A stretch of DNA of 64,000 nucleotides from CAYHMW01 sp964357925 (GTDB lineage: Bacteria; Patescibacteriota; Microgenomatia; UBA8517). A program made the translations under genes and the position numbers. Of this stretch, positions 40,571 through 49,760 are shown in pieces. The stretch lies in contig CAYHMW010000002.1 in assembly GCA_964357925.1 (NCBI GenBank), forward strand, positions 1 through 64,000, in the 5' to 3' direction. The notes under the pieces are model-generated. The model did not search any database and was not told the origin of the DNA. It was given only the letters and a program-made list of their open reading frames with translations. Within the stretch, counting starts at the first letter, position 1. The number at the start of each line of letters is the position of its first letter.

Positions 40571-41211
40571 TGCTATATAGTGAAAACATAAATATTGGCA
40601 AACACGGAATTTATTTTACAGATAAGCATGGGAATAAATTGTCCTTATTTTCGGCGTTTAACAAAGCAATGATCAGATCCTACAACTGGTGGTTAGACCT
40701 AAAACTATTCCTCATTCACTCAACTAGTCTTCATGTTCCAATATTCTTCATTAGAAAAACAGTTTTCCTCTTAGCAGGTCTGAAAATGGGCAAAGGTAGT
40801 GTAATTCACATGGGCTGTAAGTTCTTCGATCCGAGAAACATAAGAATTGGGCAAGATACTATCATAGGCGAGGGAGCTTTCCTTGACGGCCGAGATGCAC
40901 TGGTAATAGGTGACCATGTCGATATAGCCTCAGAAGTTATGATCTTTAATTCTGAACATGACTTGGAAAGTCCAACGTTCACGGCCGTAAATGAGCCTAT
41001 AAAAATCGGCAACTATGTATTTATTGGCCCAAGGGCAATTCTTCTCCCAGGAATCAATATAGGGGATGGTGCAATAATTGCGGCGGGAGCGGTTGTTACC
41101 AAAGACGTCGCTCCAAACACTATTGTAGGCGGGGTACCAGCAAAGCTAATAGGCCAACGCAAACTTAAAGACCATAAATATATCTTGGGCAGAGCCCGAT
41201 TATTCCAATAA
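40570..41211 (+). CDS. Hexapeptide-repeat O-acetyltransferase, WcaF/Maa-like
   Basis: The last ~130 of its 213 residues form a left-handed parallel beta helix of hexapeptide repeats (IRIGQDTIIGEGAFL, LVIGDHVDIASEVMI). FNSEHDLESP contains the catalytic His, and IIAAGAVVTKDVAPNTIVGGVPAKLI is the classic closing turn. It should acetylate a sugar hydroxyl from acetyl-CoA, forming trimers in the cytoplasm. The N-terminal 70 residues are hydrophobic and may bring it to the membrane. Its ATG overlaps the GT4 stop by one base. Confidence 0.85.
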   Translation: MLYSENINIGKHGIYFTDKHGNKLSLFSAFNKAMIRSYNWWLDLKLFLIHSTSLHVPIFFIRKTVFLLAGLKMGKGSVIHMGCKFFDPRNIRIGQDTIIGEGAFLDGRDALVIGDHVDIASEVMIFNSEHDLESPTFTAVNEPIKIGNYVFIGPRAILLPGINIGDGAIIAAGAVVTKDVAPNTIVGGVPAKLIGQRKLKDHKYILGRARLFQ

Positions 41212-41219
41212 TAGTAGGA

Positions 41220-41720
41220 ATGTTGAGTAAATTAACTGTTCTAGTAATTATATTACTCACTTATGGGTACCTTCTTTACCCAAAATTGACCTTTCCTAAG
41301 CCGCCCCCAGATTCGAGTCAGTCTGCAGAAGATGCTGATTCTGAGAGTTTCTACCGAAGAGCATATTTCACAAATTATTCGAGGGAAGAGGTTGTTGCAC
41401 ATTATGAATCTCAATTTAATTACCTCCCAATTCTCAAGCTAAATTACCCACCTGAAGATGCGCAAACTCTAATTCGCGACCAGGCTAGAAGTAGCTATCT
41501 AGAGGAGCTTGTTCATCCTTTGAGAGAATCAATCTATATAAATGGTTTTAGCCCAAAAACAGCAAAAGATGAAATTTGGCACCGAGGCATAAAATATAAA
41601 CATAAGATCACGATAAAATACGTTCCAGGGAATGTTATCCCGGCATTCTTGGTGGTAACAGCAGCGGGCATGCTGGCTTATTGGCTAATAAAGGAAATTG
41701 AAATCACCCTAAAAGAATGA
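41220..41720 (+). CDS. Uncharacterised two-span envelope protein
   Basis: The 166-residue protein has an N-terminal hydrophobic segment (about residues 4-20), an external domain with a YSREEVVAHYESQFNYLP segment, and a C-terminal membrane span (about 139-158) with a short charged tail. I recognise no named family. The YFTNYSREEV pattern suggests a folded alpha/beta domain. It overlaps the next GT2 by 4 nt, and TAATAG lies 5 nt before the ATG as a weak leaderless signal. The position between acyltransferase and GT2 suggests a role in assembly or anchoring of the glycan; this is guesswork. Confidence 0.6.
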   Translation: MLSKLTVLVIILLTYGYLLYPKLTFPKPPPDSSQSAEDADSESFYRRAYFTNYSREEVVAHYESQFNYLPILKLNYPPEDAQTLIRDQARSSYLEELVHPLRESIYINGFSPKTAKDEIWHRGIKYKHKITIKYVPGNVIPAFLVVTAAGMLAYWLIKEIEITLKE

Positions 41721-42643
41721 GCAAAATTCCAAGGCTCTCAATTATCATTGTGAGCTACAACACAAAAATTCTTCTTGAAGCATGCCTGGGGTCCGTAGTT
41801 AAATACACCAAAGGTATAGACTACGAAATAATAGTTGTCGACAATGCTTCAAGCGACAACAGCCTTGACGAACTATCAAAATTTGAAATTAAAAATTTCA
41901 AATTAAAACTTATTCACAACCGTTCTAATTTAGGCTTCGCTGTGGCAAACAACCAAGGCGCGAAAATCGCTAAAGGACAATATATATTACTGTTAAACTC
42001 AGACACAGAGCTTACTGCAAATATTCTCCCTGAAATGTTGGACTGGATGGATGAACACAAAAAAACGGGAATTGTCACATGCATGCTCAAATATCCGGAT
42101 GCACGTGTTCAGGCAACAGGAGGTTATTTCCCAACTCTCCTTAGAGTGATTTCCTGGATGACAATACAAGACATTCCTGGCGTTGATAAGCTGATTAAGC
42201 CATTCCACCCAATGAAAGACAAATCATGGAGAAAAGCAGAAGATTTTTACTCCAGAGAAAAAGAGCTAGATTGGGTCACAGGAGCATTTTTATTAATGAG
42301 TAAAAAAACCTTCGAGGATGTTGGTCCAATTGACGAAGATTATTTCATGTATACAGAGGAAGTCGATTATTGTTACCGAGCAAAAGCATTAGGCTGGCAA
42401 GTTTGGTACCTCCCAAGATGGAGTATTATCCATGTGGGAGGAGCAAGCAGTACAACAGAAAATGCAGTCTTGAAGGAGTTTGAGGGCATTAAACTTTTTT
42501 ACAAGAAGCACTACCCAACATGGCAATACCCCCTGCTAAAGTTTTTTTTAAAACTAGGTGCATTAATTAGAATTCCGATTTTAGGTATACTTGAAGGGCC
42601 AAAAGCAGCCAAAACCTATGCTAAAGCATTTATTAGAGCGTAA
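41717..42643 (+). CDS. Family 2 glycosyltransferase, rhamnosyltransferase-like
   Basis: The 308-residue GT2 shows LSIIIVSYNTK, VVDNASSDNSL, SNLGFAVANN, LLNSDTEL (DxD site) and EEVDYCYRAK (catalytic acid). This is the WbbL-like pattern. An AT-rich inverted repeat encodes KFEIKNFKLKL between the donor loop and NLGFA, and a similar insertion occurs at the same place in the GT2 at 46682. Coupled to the upstream gene by ATGA; the O-antigen-ligase-like gene starts about 26 nt inside its 3' end. Confidence 0.85.
   Translation: MSKIPRLSIIIVSYNTKILLEACLGSVVKYTKGIDYEIIVVDNASSDNSLDELSKFEIKNFKLKLIHNRSNLGFAVANNQGAKIAKGQYILLLNSDTELTANILPEMLDWMDEHKKTGIVTCMLKYPDARVQATGGYFPTLLRVISWMTIQDIPGVDKLIKPFHPMKDKSWRKAEDFYSREKELDWVTGAFLLMSKKTFEDVGPIDEDYFMYTEEVDYCYRAKALGWQVWYLPRWSIIHVGGASSTTENAVLKEFEGIKLFYKKHYPTWQYPLLKFFLKLGALIRIPILGILEGPKAAKTYAKAFIRA
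41881..41903. repeat. Perfect AT-rich inverted repeat in a GT2 gene
   Basis: ATTTGAAATT (41881-41890) pairs with AATTTCAAAT (41894-41903) around a 3-nt loop. It lies in frame in the coding sequence, adding Lys/Phe/Leu-rich residues. Confidence 0.6.
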
Positions 42644-44027
42644 CACAACCATAATCAAACTTAGTGAGTATTCAGATCGGCTACTCAAATATTTAGTAGC
42701 CGCCGTTCTTATTGCGGTCCCGCTTTTCCCAAAATTCCCATTTCTAAATGTTCCAGGTACACAAGTTTCAATTAGGCTCGAAGACTTTCTAATTCTAGCG
42801 ACACTCATAGTATACTCATTTACAATCCTACCATCAGTTTTTACCCTCTTCCAAAGCAGAATCTTCCGAGCTGTAATGCTTTTCCTATTAGTTGGCCTTG
42901 TCTCTGTCTACTCAGGAATCTTTCTAACCAAAACTGTTATTTTCCATATTGGAATACTCCACTGGGCAAGACGTGTCGAATATCTCTCGTGTCTATTAAT
43001 TGGAGCCCAATCAGTCAAAAATAGAGAAAACCTGAAATTCTATTCAAAGCTCTTAGTTATTGTCGTCACACTCACATTTCTTTATGGAGTAGGGCAGAAA
43101 CATCTCAATTGGCCAGTCATAACCACTCAAAATTCGGAATATTCGAAGGGCATCGCGCTCCGCTATACAGAAGATTCACATTTAATATCAACATTTGCGG
43201 GTCACTACGACCTAGCTACGTACATTATCCTCACAACACCCATTTTTTATGCACTTTTGCTTGGTGGTAAGGCTGTTGCAAATGACTTGGGGTTGTCAAA
43301 ACATTACTGGCTCGGGAATGGAATTCTTTTTTCTGTGATTACAATGTCGCTCTGGCTCTTGGTCAACGCCGCCTCAAGAATCTCCATGGTTTCCTATCTC
43401 GGCAGTGTAACACTTGTTTTACTTGTCATGAAGAAATACAAATTCATCCCTCTAGTCATCATCTTCACGCTGATCTTTACCTCAATGTCTAGTAATCTGA
43501 TTGATCGGTATACTAACATTCTTGAGGTTGCTACCAAAAAAGTATTTTCATTCGTGCCGACAGCTTATGCGCAAGAAATTGTAGATAGACCGATTAGATC
43601 AGGCTCTTCACTTCTTGAAAAAGTTAATCCAATCTCTGTTTTCGAAGACAGATCAACTTCGATCAGGCTTAATATTGAATGGCCAAGAGCTTTGAGAGCC
43701 CTCAATAAAAATCCAATATTAGGGACAGGATTTTCGTCAATCACTCTTGCAACGGACAATGGATATCTTCGCCTCCTAGGTGAGGTTGGTATCCTTGGGT
43801 TTGTTTCTTTTTGTCTGTTGCTTTTTCGGATATTGAGGTACCTCTTTTCACTAATTTCATTTAAACACCAAAGTTTGGCAAGTGTTTATACACTTGGGCT
43901 ATTGGCTGCTATTCCAGGTATTATGCTTAATATGGTTTTCATCGACGTTCTAGAAGCATCAAAGTTCGCTATCAGCTTTTGGTTATTAATAGGTTTTGCG
44001 GTTGGTTTATCCAATAATGAGAAATAA
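42618..44027 (+). CDS. O-antigen ligase/polymerase-like membrane protein (Wzy/WaaL)
   Basis: From ATG 42618 the protein has 469 residues with about eleven membrane spans and one large external loop (about residues 290-360, with a charged ILEVATKKVFSFVP segment). NPILGTGFSS followed by NGYLRLLGEVGILGF is the conserved Wzy_C/WaaL signature. It would polymerise repeat units or ligate finished chains outside the membrane using the undecaprenyl-pyrophosphate glycan flipped by the Wzx at 30093. An upstream TTG (42591) is possible, but the ATG keeps the overlap with the GT2 gene short. It is the only such protein in the window. Confidence 0.83.
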   Translation: MLKHLLERNTTIIKLSEYSDRLLKYLVAAVLIAVPLFPKFPFLNVPGTQVSIRLEDFLILATLIVYSFTILPSVFTLFQSRIFRAVMLFLLVGLVSVYSGIFLTKTVIFHIGILHWARRVEYLSCLLIGAQSVKNRENLKFYSKLLVIVVTLTFLYGVGQKHLNWPVITTQNSEYSKGIALRYTEDSHLISTFAGHYDLATYIILTTPIFYALLLGGKAVANDLGLSKHYWLGNGILFSVITMSLWLLVNAASRISMVSYLGSVTLVLLVMKKYKFIPLVIIFTLIFTSMSSNLIDRYTNILEVATKKVFSFVPTAYAQEIVDRPIRSGSSLLEKVNPISVFEDRSTSIRLNIEWPRALRALNKNPILGTGFSSITLATDNGYLRLLGEVGILGFVSFCLLLFRILRYLFSLISFKHQSLASVYTLGLLAAIPGIMLNMVFIDVLEASKFAISFWLLIGFAVGLSNNEK

Positions 44028-45489
44028 AATTGATCGAGTAATAAAAAGTAACAAATTTGAGTATTTTTTACTTGCTTTAATACTGATTTTAAGCTTCGCG
44101 TTGAGGCTTTATAAAATCCAAAACCCCGTTGCCGACTGGCATTCTTGGAGGCAGGCAGATACAGCCTCTGTCAGTAGAATCTATTTAGATGAAGGAATTG
44201 ATCTCCTACGTCCCAAATATCACGACATCTCAAGTATCCAGACAGGCTATTTCAATCCAGAAGGTTACCGTTTCGTAGAATTTCCTATGTTTAATCTAAT
44301 TCATGTTGTCCTATTTAAAACATATGGGCGATTTACATTTGAAGTCTGGGGCAGATTGACTGCAGTCATTGGAGCACTATTTACAGTCCTTGCTGTTTAT
44401 GGGATCGGTAGGCGATTATGGGGGAAAGCACACGGTCTTCTCGCTGCATTTTTTTACGCAATTATTCCTTTTAACATCTATTTTACAAGGGTAATATTGC
44501 CGGATCCTTTAGCAGTCACATTTGCAACCATTTCAGTTTGGCTTTTCCTTGTGTATTTCCAAGAAAGCAAAACCAAGTATGCTATTGCATCTTCAATTTT
44601 CTTTTCACTGGCAATGTTAACAAAGCCCCATTCAATCTTCTTTGGCCTACCAATTGCTTATATGGCGATTGTGAAACACGGCTTTCGTGGGATATTTAAG
44701 CAAAAAATGCTTCTTCTTTGTATTGACATAGCACTTGTCCCATTTTTCCTGTGGCGAACTTGGATAAACAATTTTCTTGAAGGCATTCCCCATTTTCTTT
44801 GGTCGTTTAATGGTGACGAAATTCGCTTTCGTCCTTCCTTCTGGCGTTGGATTTATTCAGAACGCTTGGGAAACCTTATTCTAGGAGTGTGGGGACTTAT
44901 CCCTTTATCATTCGGCGCTTTGGTAGTAGATGAAAAACACAAACTCAAATACTTTGTTCAATCACTCCTTCTTGGCATGTTCCTCTACACAACTATTTTT
45001 GCCACTGCCAGTGTTCGTCACGACTATTATCAAGTATTCGTTATCCCGGCAGTTGCGCTAACACTTGCGCAAGGCACTGTTTATTTATGGAACAAAAAGG
45101 AGTACAACATTTGGCTCAGACGCTCTCTTGTCATTTTTTCAATTGGAATGATAATTAATTCAGGAGCAGACAAAATAAAGGGTTTTTACAATATTAACCA
45201 TTATGAAATCGTTGAAGCAGGTATGGCTGCCGACTCGCTTCTCCCTAAAGACGCACTTGTCATTGCACCCTATAATGGTGATACAGCATTTCTTTACCAA
45301 ACTAAACGTTCAGGCTGGCCAATTGTCGACACAGGCATCGAGAAAATGATTAAAAAGGGGGCTAGTTATTATATTTCAGTAAACAAAGGAGACAGCGACA
45401 GCGTAACATTTAAAAGAATGTTCAAGACAGTTGTCGAAGCCGATCGCTACATTATCCTTGATCTTACTTCACCGATTTCTGAAAAATGA
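44017..45489 (+). CDS. GT39/ArnT-like membrane glycosyltransferase
   Basis: From ATG 44017 the protein has 490 residues with about eleven spans. WHSWRQADTASVSR in the first loop matches the W-R-Q-x-D motif of ArnT/PMT-like proteins in many polysaccharide loci. FTRVILPDPLAVT follows as the second conserved region, with LTKPHSIFFGLPIAY as a TKP motif. The external C-terminus is short. It would use a polyprenyl-phosphate sugar. ATG 44017 overlaps the previous stop by 11 nt; an upstream in-frame start at 43996 is less likely. It is coupled to the next GT4 by ATGA. Confidence 0.8.
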   Translation: MRNKIDRVIKSNKFEYFLLALILILSFALRLYKIQNPVADWHSWRQADTASVSRIYLDEGIDLLRPKYHDISSIQTGYFNPEGYRFVEFPMFNLIHVVLFKTYGRFTFEVWGRLTAVIGALFTVLAVYGIGRRLWGKAHGLLAAFFYAIIPFNIYFTRVILPDPLAVTFATISVWLFLVYFQESKTKYAIASSIFFSLAMLTKPHSIFFGLPIAYMAIVKHGFRGIFKQKMLLLCIDIALVPFFLWRTWINNFLEGIPHFLWSFNGDEIRFRPSFWRWIYSERLGNLILGVWGLIPLSFGALVVDEKHKLKYFVQSLLLGMFLYTTIFATASVRHDYYQVFVIPAVALTLAQGTVYLWNKKEYNIWLRRSLVIFSIGMIINSGADKIKGFYNINHYEIVEAGMAADSLLPKDALVIAPYNGDTAFLYQTKRSGWPIVDTGIEKMIKKGASYYISVNKGDSDSVTFKRMFKTVVEADRYIILDLTSPISEK

Positions 45490-46685
45490 AAATCTTAATG
45501 CTAGTTCCCTTTCTCCCGAACACCGAAACTTCTGGTGGACAAACCAGGTGGTATAACTTGATAAAGTATTTGTCTGTAGATCACGACATCACGCTATTTA
45601 GCTTAATAAAGGACAATTCTGAAAAAAACTACATCCCAGAACTCGAAAAATATTGTAAAAAAGTACGCGTCTTCAAGCGTTCAAAAACCCCATGGACATG
45701 GAGAAATTTAATTTTAACAGCCTTTGGCTACTATCCATTTCTAGTTATCAGAAATTACTCTCCACAAGAAAAGGCTGCCATAGCAGAGGAACTGAAACAA
45801 AATAAATATGATCTCATACATGCAGAAACTTTTTACGTCATGCCGCACATTCCAAAAACAAATGTCCCTTCCATTCTCGTTGAGCAGACAATCGAATATC
45901 TTGTTTACAAACACTACGTCGATCACGTAGCCCCAAAAATATTATGGCCAATTTTCATGATCGATGTAGTCAAACTAAAGTTTTGGGAAATGTATTTCTG
46001 GAAAAAAACTAATAGATTAGTTAGCGTCAGTAGTGAAGACAAAAAAGTAATGCAACGGCTTGTCAAAAATATTTCTGTTGACATTGTTCCAAACGGCGTA
46101 GATTCGCACTTTTATTCGTCCAAGAAAGTAAGTAAAAAAACTCCACCCAGAGTTATGTATGGAGTAACAAATTTCGAATGGTTACAGAATGTTGAAGCTG
46201 TTGACGTATTACTAAATGAAGTCTGGCCAGCAATTCACACAATGCACAAAAATGCCATTCTTTGGATTGTCGGTCGAAAAATTCCACAAAGGATTCGAGA
46301 ATTGGCAAGCGCACGAGACGATATAGAAATTACTGAGTCAATCAAAGATGCGAGAAATGCTTATCTTGGAGCAAGTGTCATGGTGACACCAATAAAAGGC
46401 TCAGGAGGCACAAGACTTAAAATACTAGAGGCAATGGCCGCTGGATTACCCATCGTATCTACCAGTACAGGTGTCGCGGGCCTCGATGTGACACACGAAG
46501 AAAACGTCCTCATAAGTGATTCCTCCAAAGGTTTGGCTAAGGAAACGATACGGTTACTAGAAAATGGTTCTCTCGCTAAAAAAATTGGCACGGCTGGCAA
46601 GAAATTCGTTGCAGATAATTTTGATTGGCGTCAAATAGTGAAGCTCCATAATCCGATCTACAAAGCAGCAATTGAAAGAAAATGA
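45486..46685 (+). CDS. GT4-type glycosyltransferase
   Basis: The 399-residue GT-B protein begins ILMLVPFLPNTETSGGQTRW, the acceptor-side glycine region of GT4. The hinge is VDIVPNGVDSHFY. The C-terminal site reads GGTRLKILEAMAAGLPIV, followed by STSTGVAGLDV, a pattern of the sugar-transferase/WsbH-like GT4 subgroup. The first acid of EX7E is replaced by Gly-Thr, but KILEAMA is kept. Cytoplasmic, probably hexose or mannose transfer. It has ATGA overlaps on both sides. Confidence 0.82.
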   Translation: MKILMLVPFLPNTETSGGQTRWYNLIKYLSVDHDITLFSLIKDNSEKNYIPELEKYCKKVRVFKRSKTPWTWRNLILTAFGYYPFLVIRNYSPQEKAAIAEELKQNKYDLIHAETFYVMPHIPKTNVPSILVEQTIEYLVYKHYVDHVAPKILWPIFMIDVVKLKFWEMYFWKKTNRLVSVSSEDKKVMQRLVKNISVDIVPNGVDSHFYSSKKVSKKTPPRVMYGVTNFEWLQNVEAVDVLLNEVWPAIHTMHKNAILWIVGRKIPQRIRELASARDDIEITESIKDARNAYLGASVMVTPIKGSGGTRLKILEAMAAGLPIVSTSTGVAGLDVTHEENVLISDSSKGLAKETIRLLENGSLAKKIGTAGKKFVADNFDWRQIVKLHNPIYKAAIERK

Positions 46686-47554
46686 GCATACCAAAATTAT
46701 CAATAATTATTCTTAGCTACAACACCAAAGATTTGCTGCTGAATTGTTTACGCTCGCTAGAAAAAGTAAAAAATGAAGTCATTTTTGAAATAATAGTAGT
46801 AGATAACGCTTCCACAGACGGAAGTCTCGAGGCAATTAAAAATTTGAAAATTGAAAATTTGAAAATTCTTGGGAACGAAGTCAACCTCGGTTTTGCCCGG
46901 GGCAACAATACTGCTCGCACTATTGTCAGAGGTGAATACATCCTCTTCCTTAATTCGGATACAGAGGTACAACCAGAAACACTTAAAAAATCTATAAATT
47001 ATTTATCTCAACACAAGGACACGGGGGTAGTGACTGTCCGAACACTTCTTCCGAGTGGCAAGCTTGATAAAGACGTCCGACGTAGTTTCCCAACTCCCTT
47101 TATTGCGCTCACTCATTTCTCCGGTCTGGACCGCCTGTTTCCAAAGTCCAAAATGCTAGCGAGTTATTGGTACGGTTATATCCCAGATACAAAATCTCAC
47201 TACATTGACGTTGCTCAAGGAGCTTTTTTCATGACCAGAAAAAAACTACTGGATGAGGTTGACTGGTTCAGCGAAGAGTATTTCTTAGATGGCGAAGATA
47301 TCGACCTCTGTTGGAAGATTAAACTGGCGGGAAAAAAGATATATTACTTTGCAGATGCCAGCATACTTCACACTAAAAAGGCTTCCAAAAAAAGCAGAAA
47401 GAAAATAAAATTTGTCCACACAGGTGTCGACTCAATGGAAATTTTTTATAGAAAATTCATGTGGGATAACTACCCTCTACCGATAAACCTCCTAGTTATT
47501 TCAGGAATAAAAGTGATAAAAATTGTCAGGACACTGAAACACTTAATTATATGA
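46682..47554 (+). CDS. Family 2 glycosyltransferase, rhamnosyltransferase-like
   Basis: The 290-residue GT2 carries LSIIILSYNTK, VVDNASTDGSL, VNLGFARGNN, FLNSDTEV and DGEDIDLCWKIK (catalytic acid). It is a close relative of the GT2 at 41717. A 15-nt tandem repeat encodes NLKIENLKI in the same loop as the inverted repeat of that gene. The C-terminal 40 residues are weakly hydrophobic. ATGA coupling joins it to neighbours on both sides. It probably adds a 6-deoxyhexose to the growing chain. Confidence 0.85.
   Translation: MSIPKLSIIILSYNTKDLLLNCLRSLEKVKNEVIFEIIVVDNASTDGSLEAIKNLKIENLKILGNEVNLGFARGNNTARTIVRGEYILFLNSDTEVQPETLKKSINYLSQHKDTGVVTVRTLLPSGKLDKDVRRSFPTPFIALTHFSGLDRLFPKSKMLASYWYGYIPDTKSHYIDVAQGAFFMTRKKLLDEVDWFSEEYFLDGEDIDLCWKIKLAGKKIYYFADASILHTKKASKKSRKKIKFVHTGVDSMEIFYRKFMWDNYPLPINLLVISGIKVIKIVRTLKHLII
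46841..46867 (+). repeat. Short tandem repeat (AATTTGAAAATT, 15-nt period)
   Basis: AATTTGAAAATT occurs at 46841-46852 and 46856-46867, in frame within the GT2 gene. There are only two units, so this is no CRISPR or microsatellite array. Confidence 0.55.
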
Positions 47555-48687
47555 AGATAGTTATCGATGCCAGGTTTTATGGGCTGGAGAATGGAGGACT
47601 GGGCAGGTACCTCATCAATTTAATCCGTGAACTTTCAGTAATCGATAAGGAAAATAACTACACCCTACTACTTCGCAAAAAATACCTAAATAACAACGAG
47701 CTTCCCAGGAATTGGCATAAGGTTCTTCTTGACCATCGTCACTATAGTGTGGGCGAGCAAATCTACGTACCGAAAATGCTAAAAATTCTGAAGCCAGACT
47801 TAGTTCACTTTCCTCATTTCAATGTACCTTTTTTATATCGAGGCAAATTTGTTGTAACTATTCATGACATCCTTATGCACAAAATGAAAGGCAAAGATGC
47901 TACAACGTTGCCTCCTTACAAATATGTGATCAAAAGGATTGGTTACAAAACTATTTTTAATAAAGCCATTAAAAAGTCAGTAAGAATAATTGTTCCAAGT
48001 AATGCCGTTAAAAACGACATAGTTAACTATTACAAAATAGATGAAAACAAAATATCAGTAACATACGAAGGTTTTGACGCAAGTATCAAGTCGGAGAAAG
48101 GTACAAAGAAGAGTCTCAAGAAATTGTATGATCTAACCACCCCTTTTTTCCTATATGTTGGCAACGCATACCCACACAAAAATATAAAAAGGTTAATCGA
48201 AGCTACAGTATTTTTGAATGAAAATTCGGGGAGAAAAACTACTCTAGCAATCTCAACACCAAAAAATGTTTTTGGCGACAGGCTATCACTGCTAGTTAAG
48301 GAACTTCGAGCTGAACAATATGTCAAGCTACTAGGCTTTGTCCCCGATCAAGATATCGCACTTCTCCACAAGGAATCTGCTGGTTTTGTTTACCCATCTT
48401 TAATAGAAGGTTTTGGCCTACAGGGTCTTGAAGCAATCAGCAATGGTACAATATTCATTGCATCGGATATACCCGTGTTTAAAGAAGTTTATAGAGATAA
48501 CGCAATTTACTTTAACCCTTTCGACTTCAGTTCAATTGAAAGTGCAATGAAGAGGGTATTGGAAATGGATTCCTCAAATCGCATAGAGATGATCGCAAAA
48601 TCTCAAGAGTTTATCAAACGCTACTCCTGGCGCAAAATGGCACAAGAGACACTAGGGGTGTACAATGCGGCCGCCGCCGAAGAATGA
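47551..48687 (+). CDS. GT4-type glycosyltransferase, mannosyltransferase-like
   Basis: The 378-residue GT-B protein shows DARFYGLENGGLGRYLINL (acceptor glycine loop), VHFPHFNVPF, VVTIHDILMH, FLYVGNAYPHKN and the donor site EGFGLQGLEAISNGTIFI with both acids of EX7E kept. This is typical of PimB/WbdB-like mannosyltransferases. It is cytoplasmic and monotopic at most. Overlaps of 4 nt with both neighbours imply coupling. ManC two genes downstream would make the GDP-mannose donor. Confidence 0.87.
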   Translation: MKIVIDARFYGLENGGLGRYLINLIRELSVIDKENNYTLLLRKKYLNNNELPRNWHKVLLDHRHYSVGEQIYVPKMLKILKPDLVHFPHFNVPFLYRGKFVVTIHDILMHKMKGKDATTLPPYKYVIKRIGYKTIFNKAIKKSVRIIVPSNAVKNDIVNYYKIDENKISVTYEGFDASIKSEKGTKKSLKKLYDLTTPFFLYVGNAYPHKNIKRLIEATVFLNENSGRKTTLAISTPKNVFGDRLSLLVKELRAEQYVKLLGFVPDQDIALLHKESAGFVYPSLIEGFGLQGLEAISNGTIFIASDIPVFKEVYRDNAIYFNPFDFSSIESAMKRVLEMDSSNRIEMIAKSQEFIKRYSWRKMAQETLGVYNAAAAEE

Positions 48688-49760
48688 AAGTAGCTCTTGT
48701 TTACGATAGGGTAAATAAATGGGGCGGGGCTGAGAGAGTTTTGCTGGCACTGAACGAACTTTTCCCAGAAGCGCCCTTATACACTTCAGTTTACTCAAAT
48801 GAATCTGCCGCATGGGCAAATGTTTTTCCTAAAATTCACACATCATTCATACAAAAAATTCCTTGGGCAAAGACAAATCACGAATACCTTCCCTGGCTCA
48901 TGCCAAAAGTATTTGAATCTTTTGATTTTAGGCAGTACGACCTTGTCATATCAGTCACAAGTGAATCTGCTAAAGGTATAATTACTCACCCAAACACAAA
49001 ACATATCTGCTATTGCCTTACACCAACAAGATATTTATGGAGTGGCCACGAAGACTATTTCCCCACTTCATTTAAACGAACTGCAGCACAACCACTTATT
49101 AGGTACTTAAGAAGTTGGGACCAAGTTGCCGCCCACCGTCCAGACACAATGATAGCTATTTCGACTGAGGTACAAAATCGAATAAAAAAATATTACAGCC
49201 GTGACGCTACAATTATTTTTCCTCCAACACCACTGGGCCACCCCGCATTCAATGCGGGATCTAAAAGCTCGAGATCATATTACTTGTTGGTTTCTCGTCT
49301 TGTCCCTTACAAAAAGGTAGATCTAGCAATCAACGCCTTCAACGCTCTCAATCAACCCTTAGTTATCATTGGAACCGGCAAAGATGAAAGTAGACTCAAA
49401 AATATTGCAAACAAAAACATTAAATTTTTAAGTAAATTGACAGACAGGCAACTTGGCAATTACTATATGGGAGCCAAGGCGCTGATTTTTCCGCAAAACG
49501 AAGATTTTGGTTTAGTAACAGTCGAAGCTCAAAGCTTCGGAGTGCCAGTCATAGCGTTTCGAGGAGGCGGAGCACTCGATACAGTAATTGACGGTGATAC
49601 TGGAGTTTTTTTTAACGAGCAAACAATTGATTCCTTGATAGACGCAATCAATAGATTTGAAAAAATGAGTTTTGAGAGGAAACTGATTAAACAAAATGCA
49701 GAAAGATTTTCAAAGGAAATATTTAAAGAAAACTTTTTGAAAACAATTAATGAGCAATAA
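48684..49760 (+). CDS. GT4-type glycosyltransferase, WbaZ-like
   Basis: The 358-residue protein begins VALVYDRVNKWGGAERVLLAL, followed by LYTSVY and CYCLTPTRYLW, hallmarks of the WbaZ/WcaI-like mannosyltransferase subgroup. The donor site is NEDFGLVTVEAQSFGVPVI (EX7E kept) with FRGGGALDTV after it. Probably GDP-mannose dependent, which fits the ManC gene directly downstream. ManC's ATG lies 11 nt inside its 3' end; the upstream GT4 is coupled by ATGA. Confidence 0.87.
   Translation: MKVALVYDRVNKWGGAERVLLALNELFPEAPLYTSVYSNESAAWANVFPKIHTSFIQKIPWAKTNHEYLPWLMPKVFESFDFRQYDLVISVTSESAKGIITHPNTKHICYCLTPTRYLWSGHEDYFPTSFKRTAAQPLIRYLRSWDQVAAHRPDTMIAISTEVQNRIKKYYSRDATIIFPPTPLGHPAFNAGSKSSRSYYLLVSRLVPYKKVDLAINAFNALNQPLVIIGTGKDESRLKNIANKNIKFLSKLTDRQLGNYYMGAKALIFPQNEDFGLVTVEAQSFGVPVIAFRGGGALDTVIDGDTGVFFNEQTIDSLIDAINRFEKMSFERKLIKQNAERFSKEIFKENFLKTINEQ

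Noticed and set aside
46841..46867. CRISPR or microsatellite array
   Set aside because: There are only two 12-nt units, in frame inside a gene, with no spacers or cas genes.
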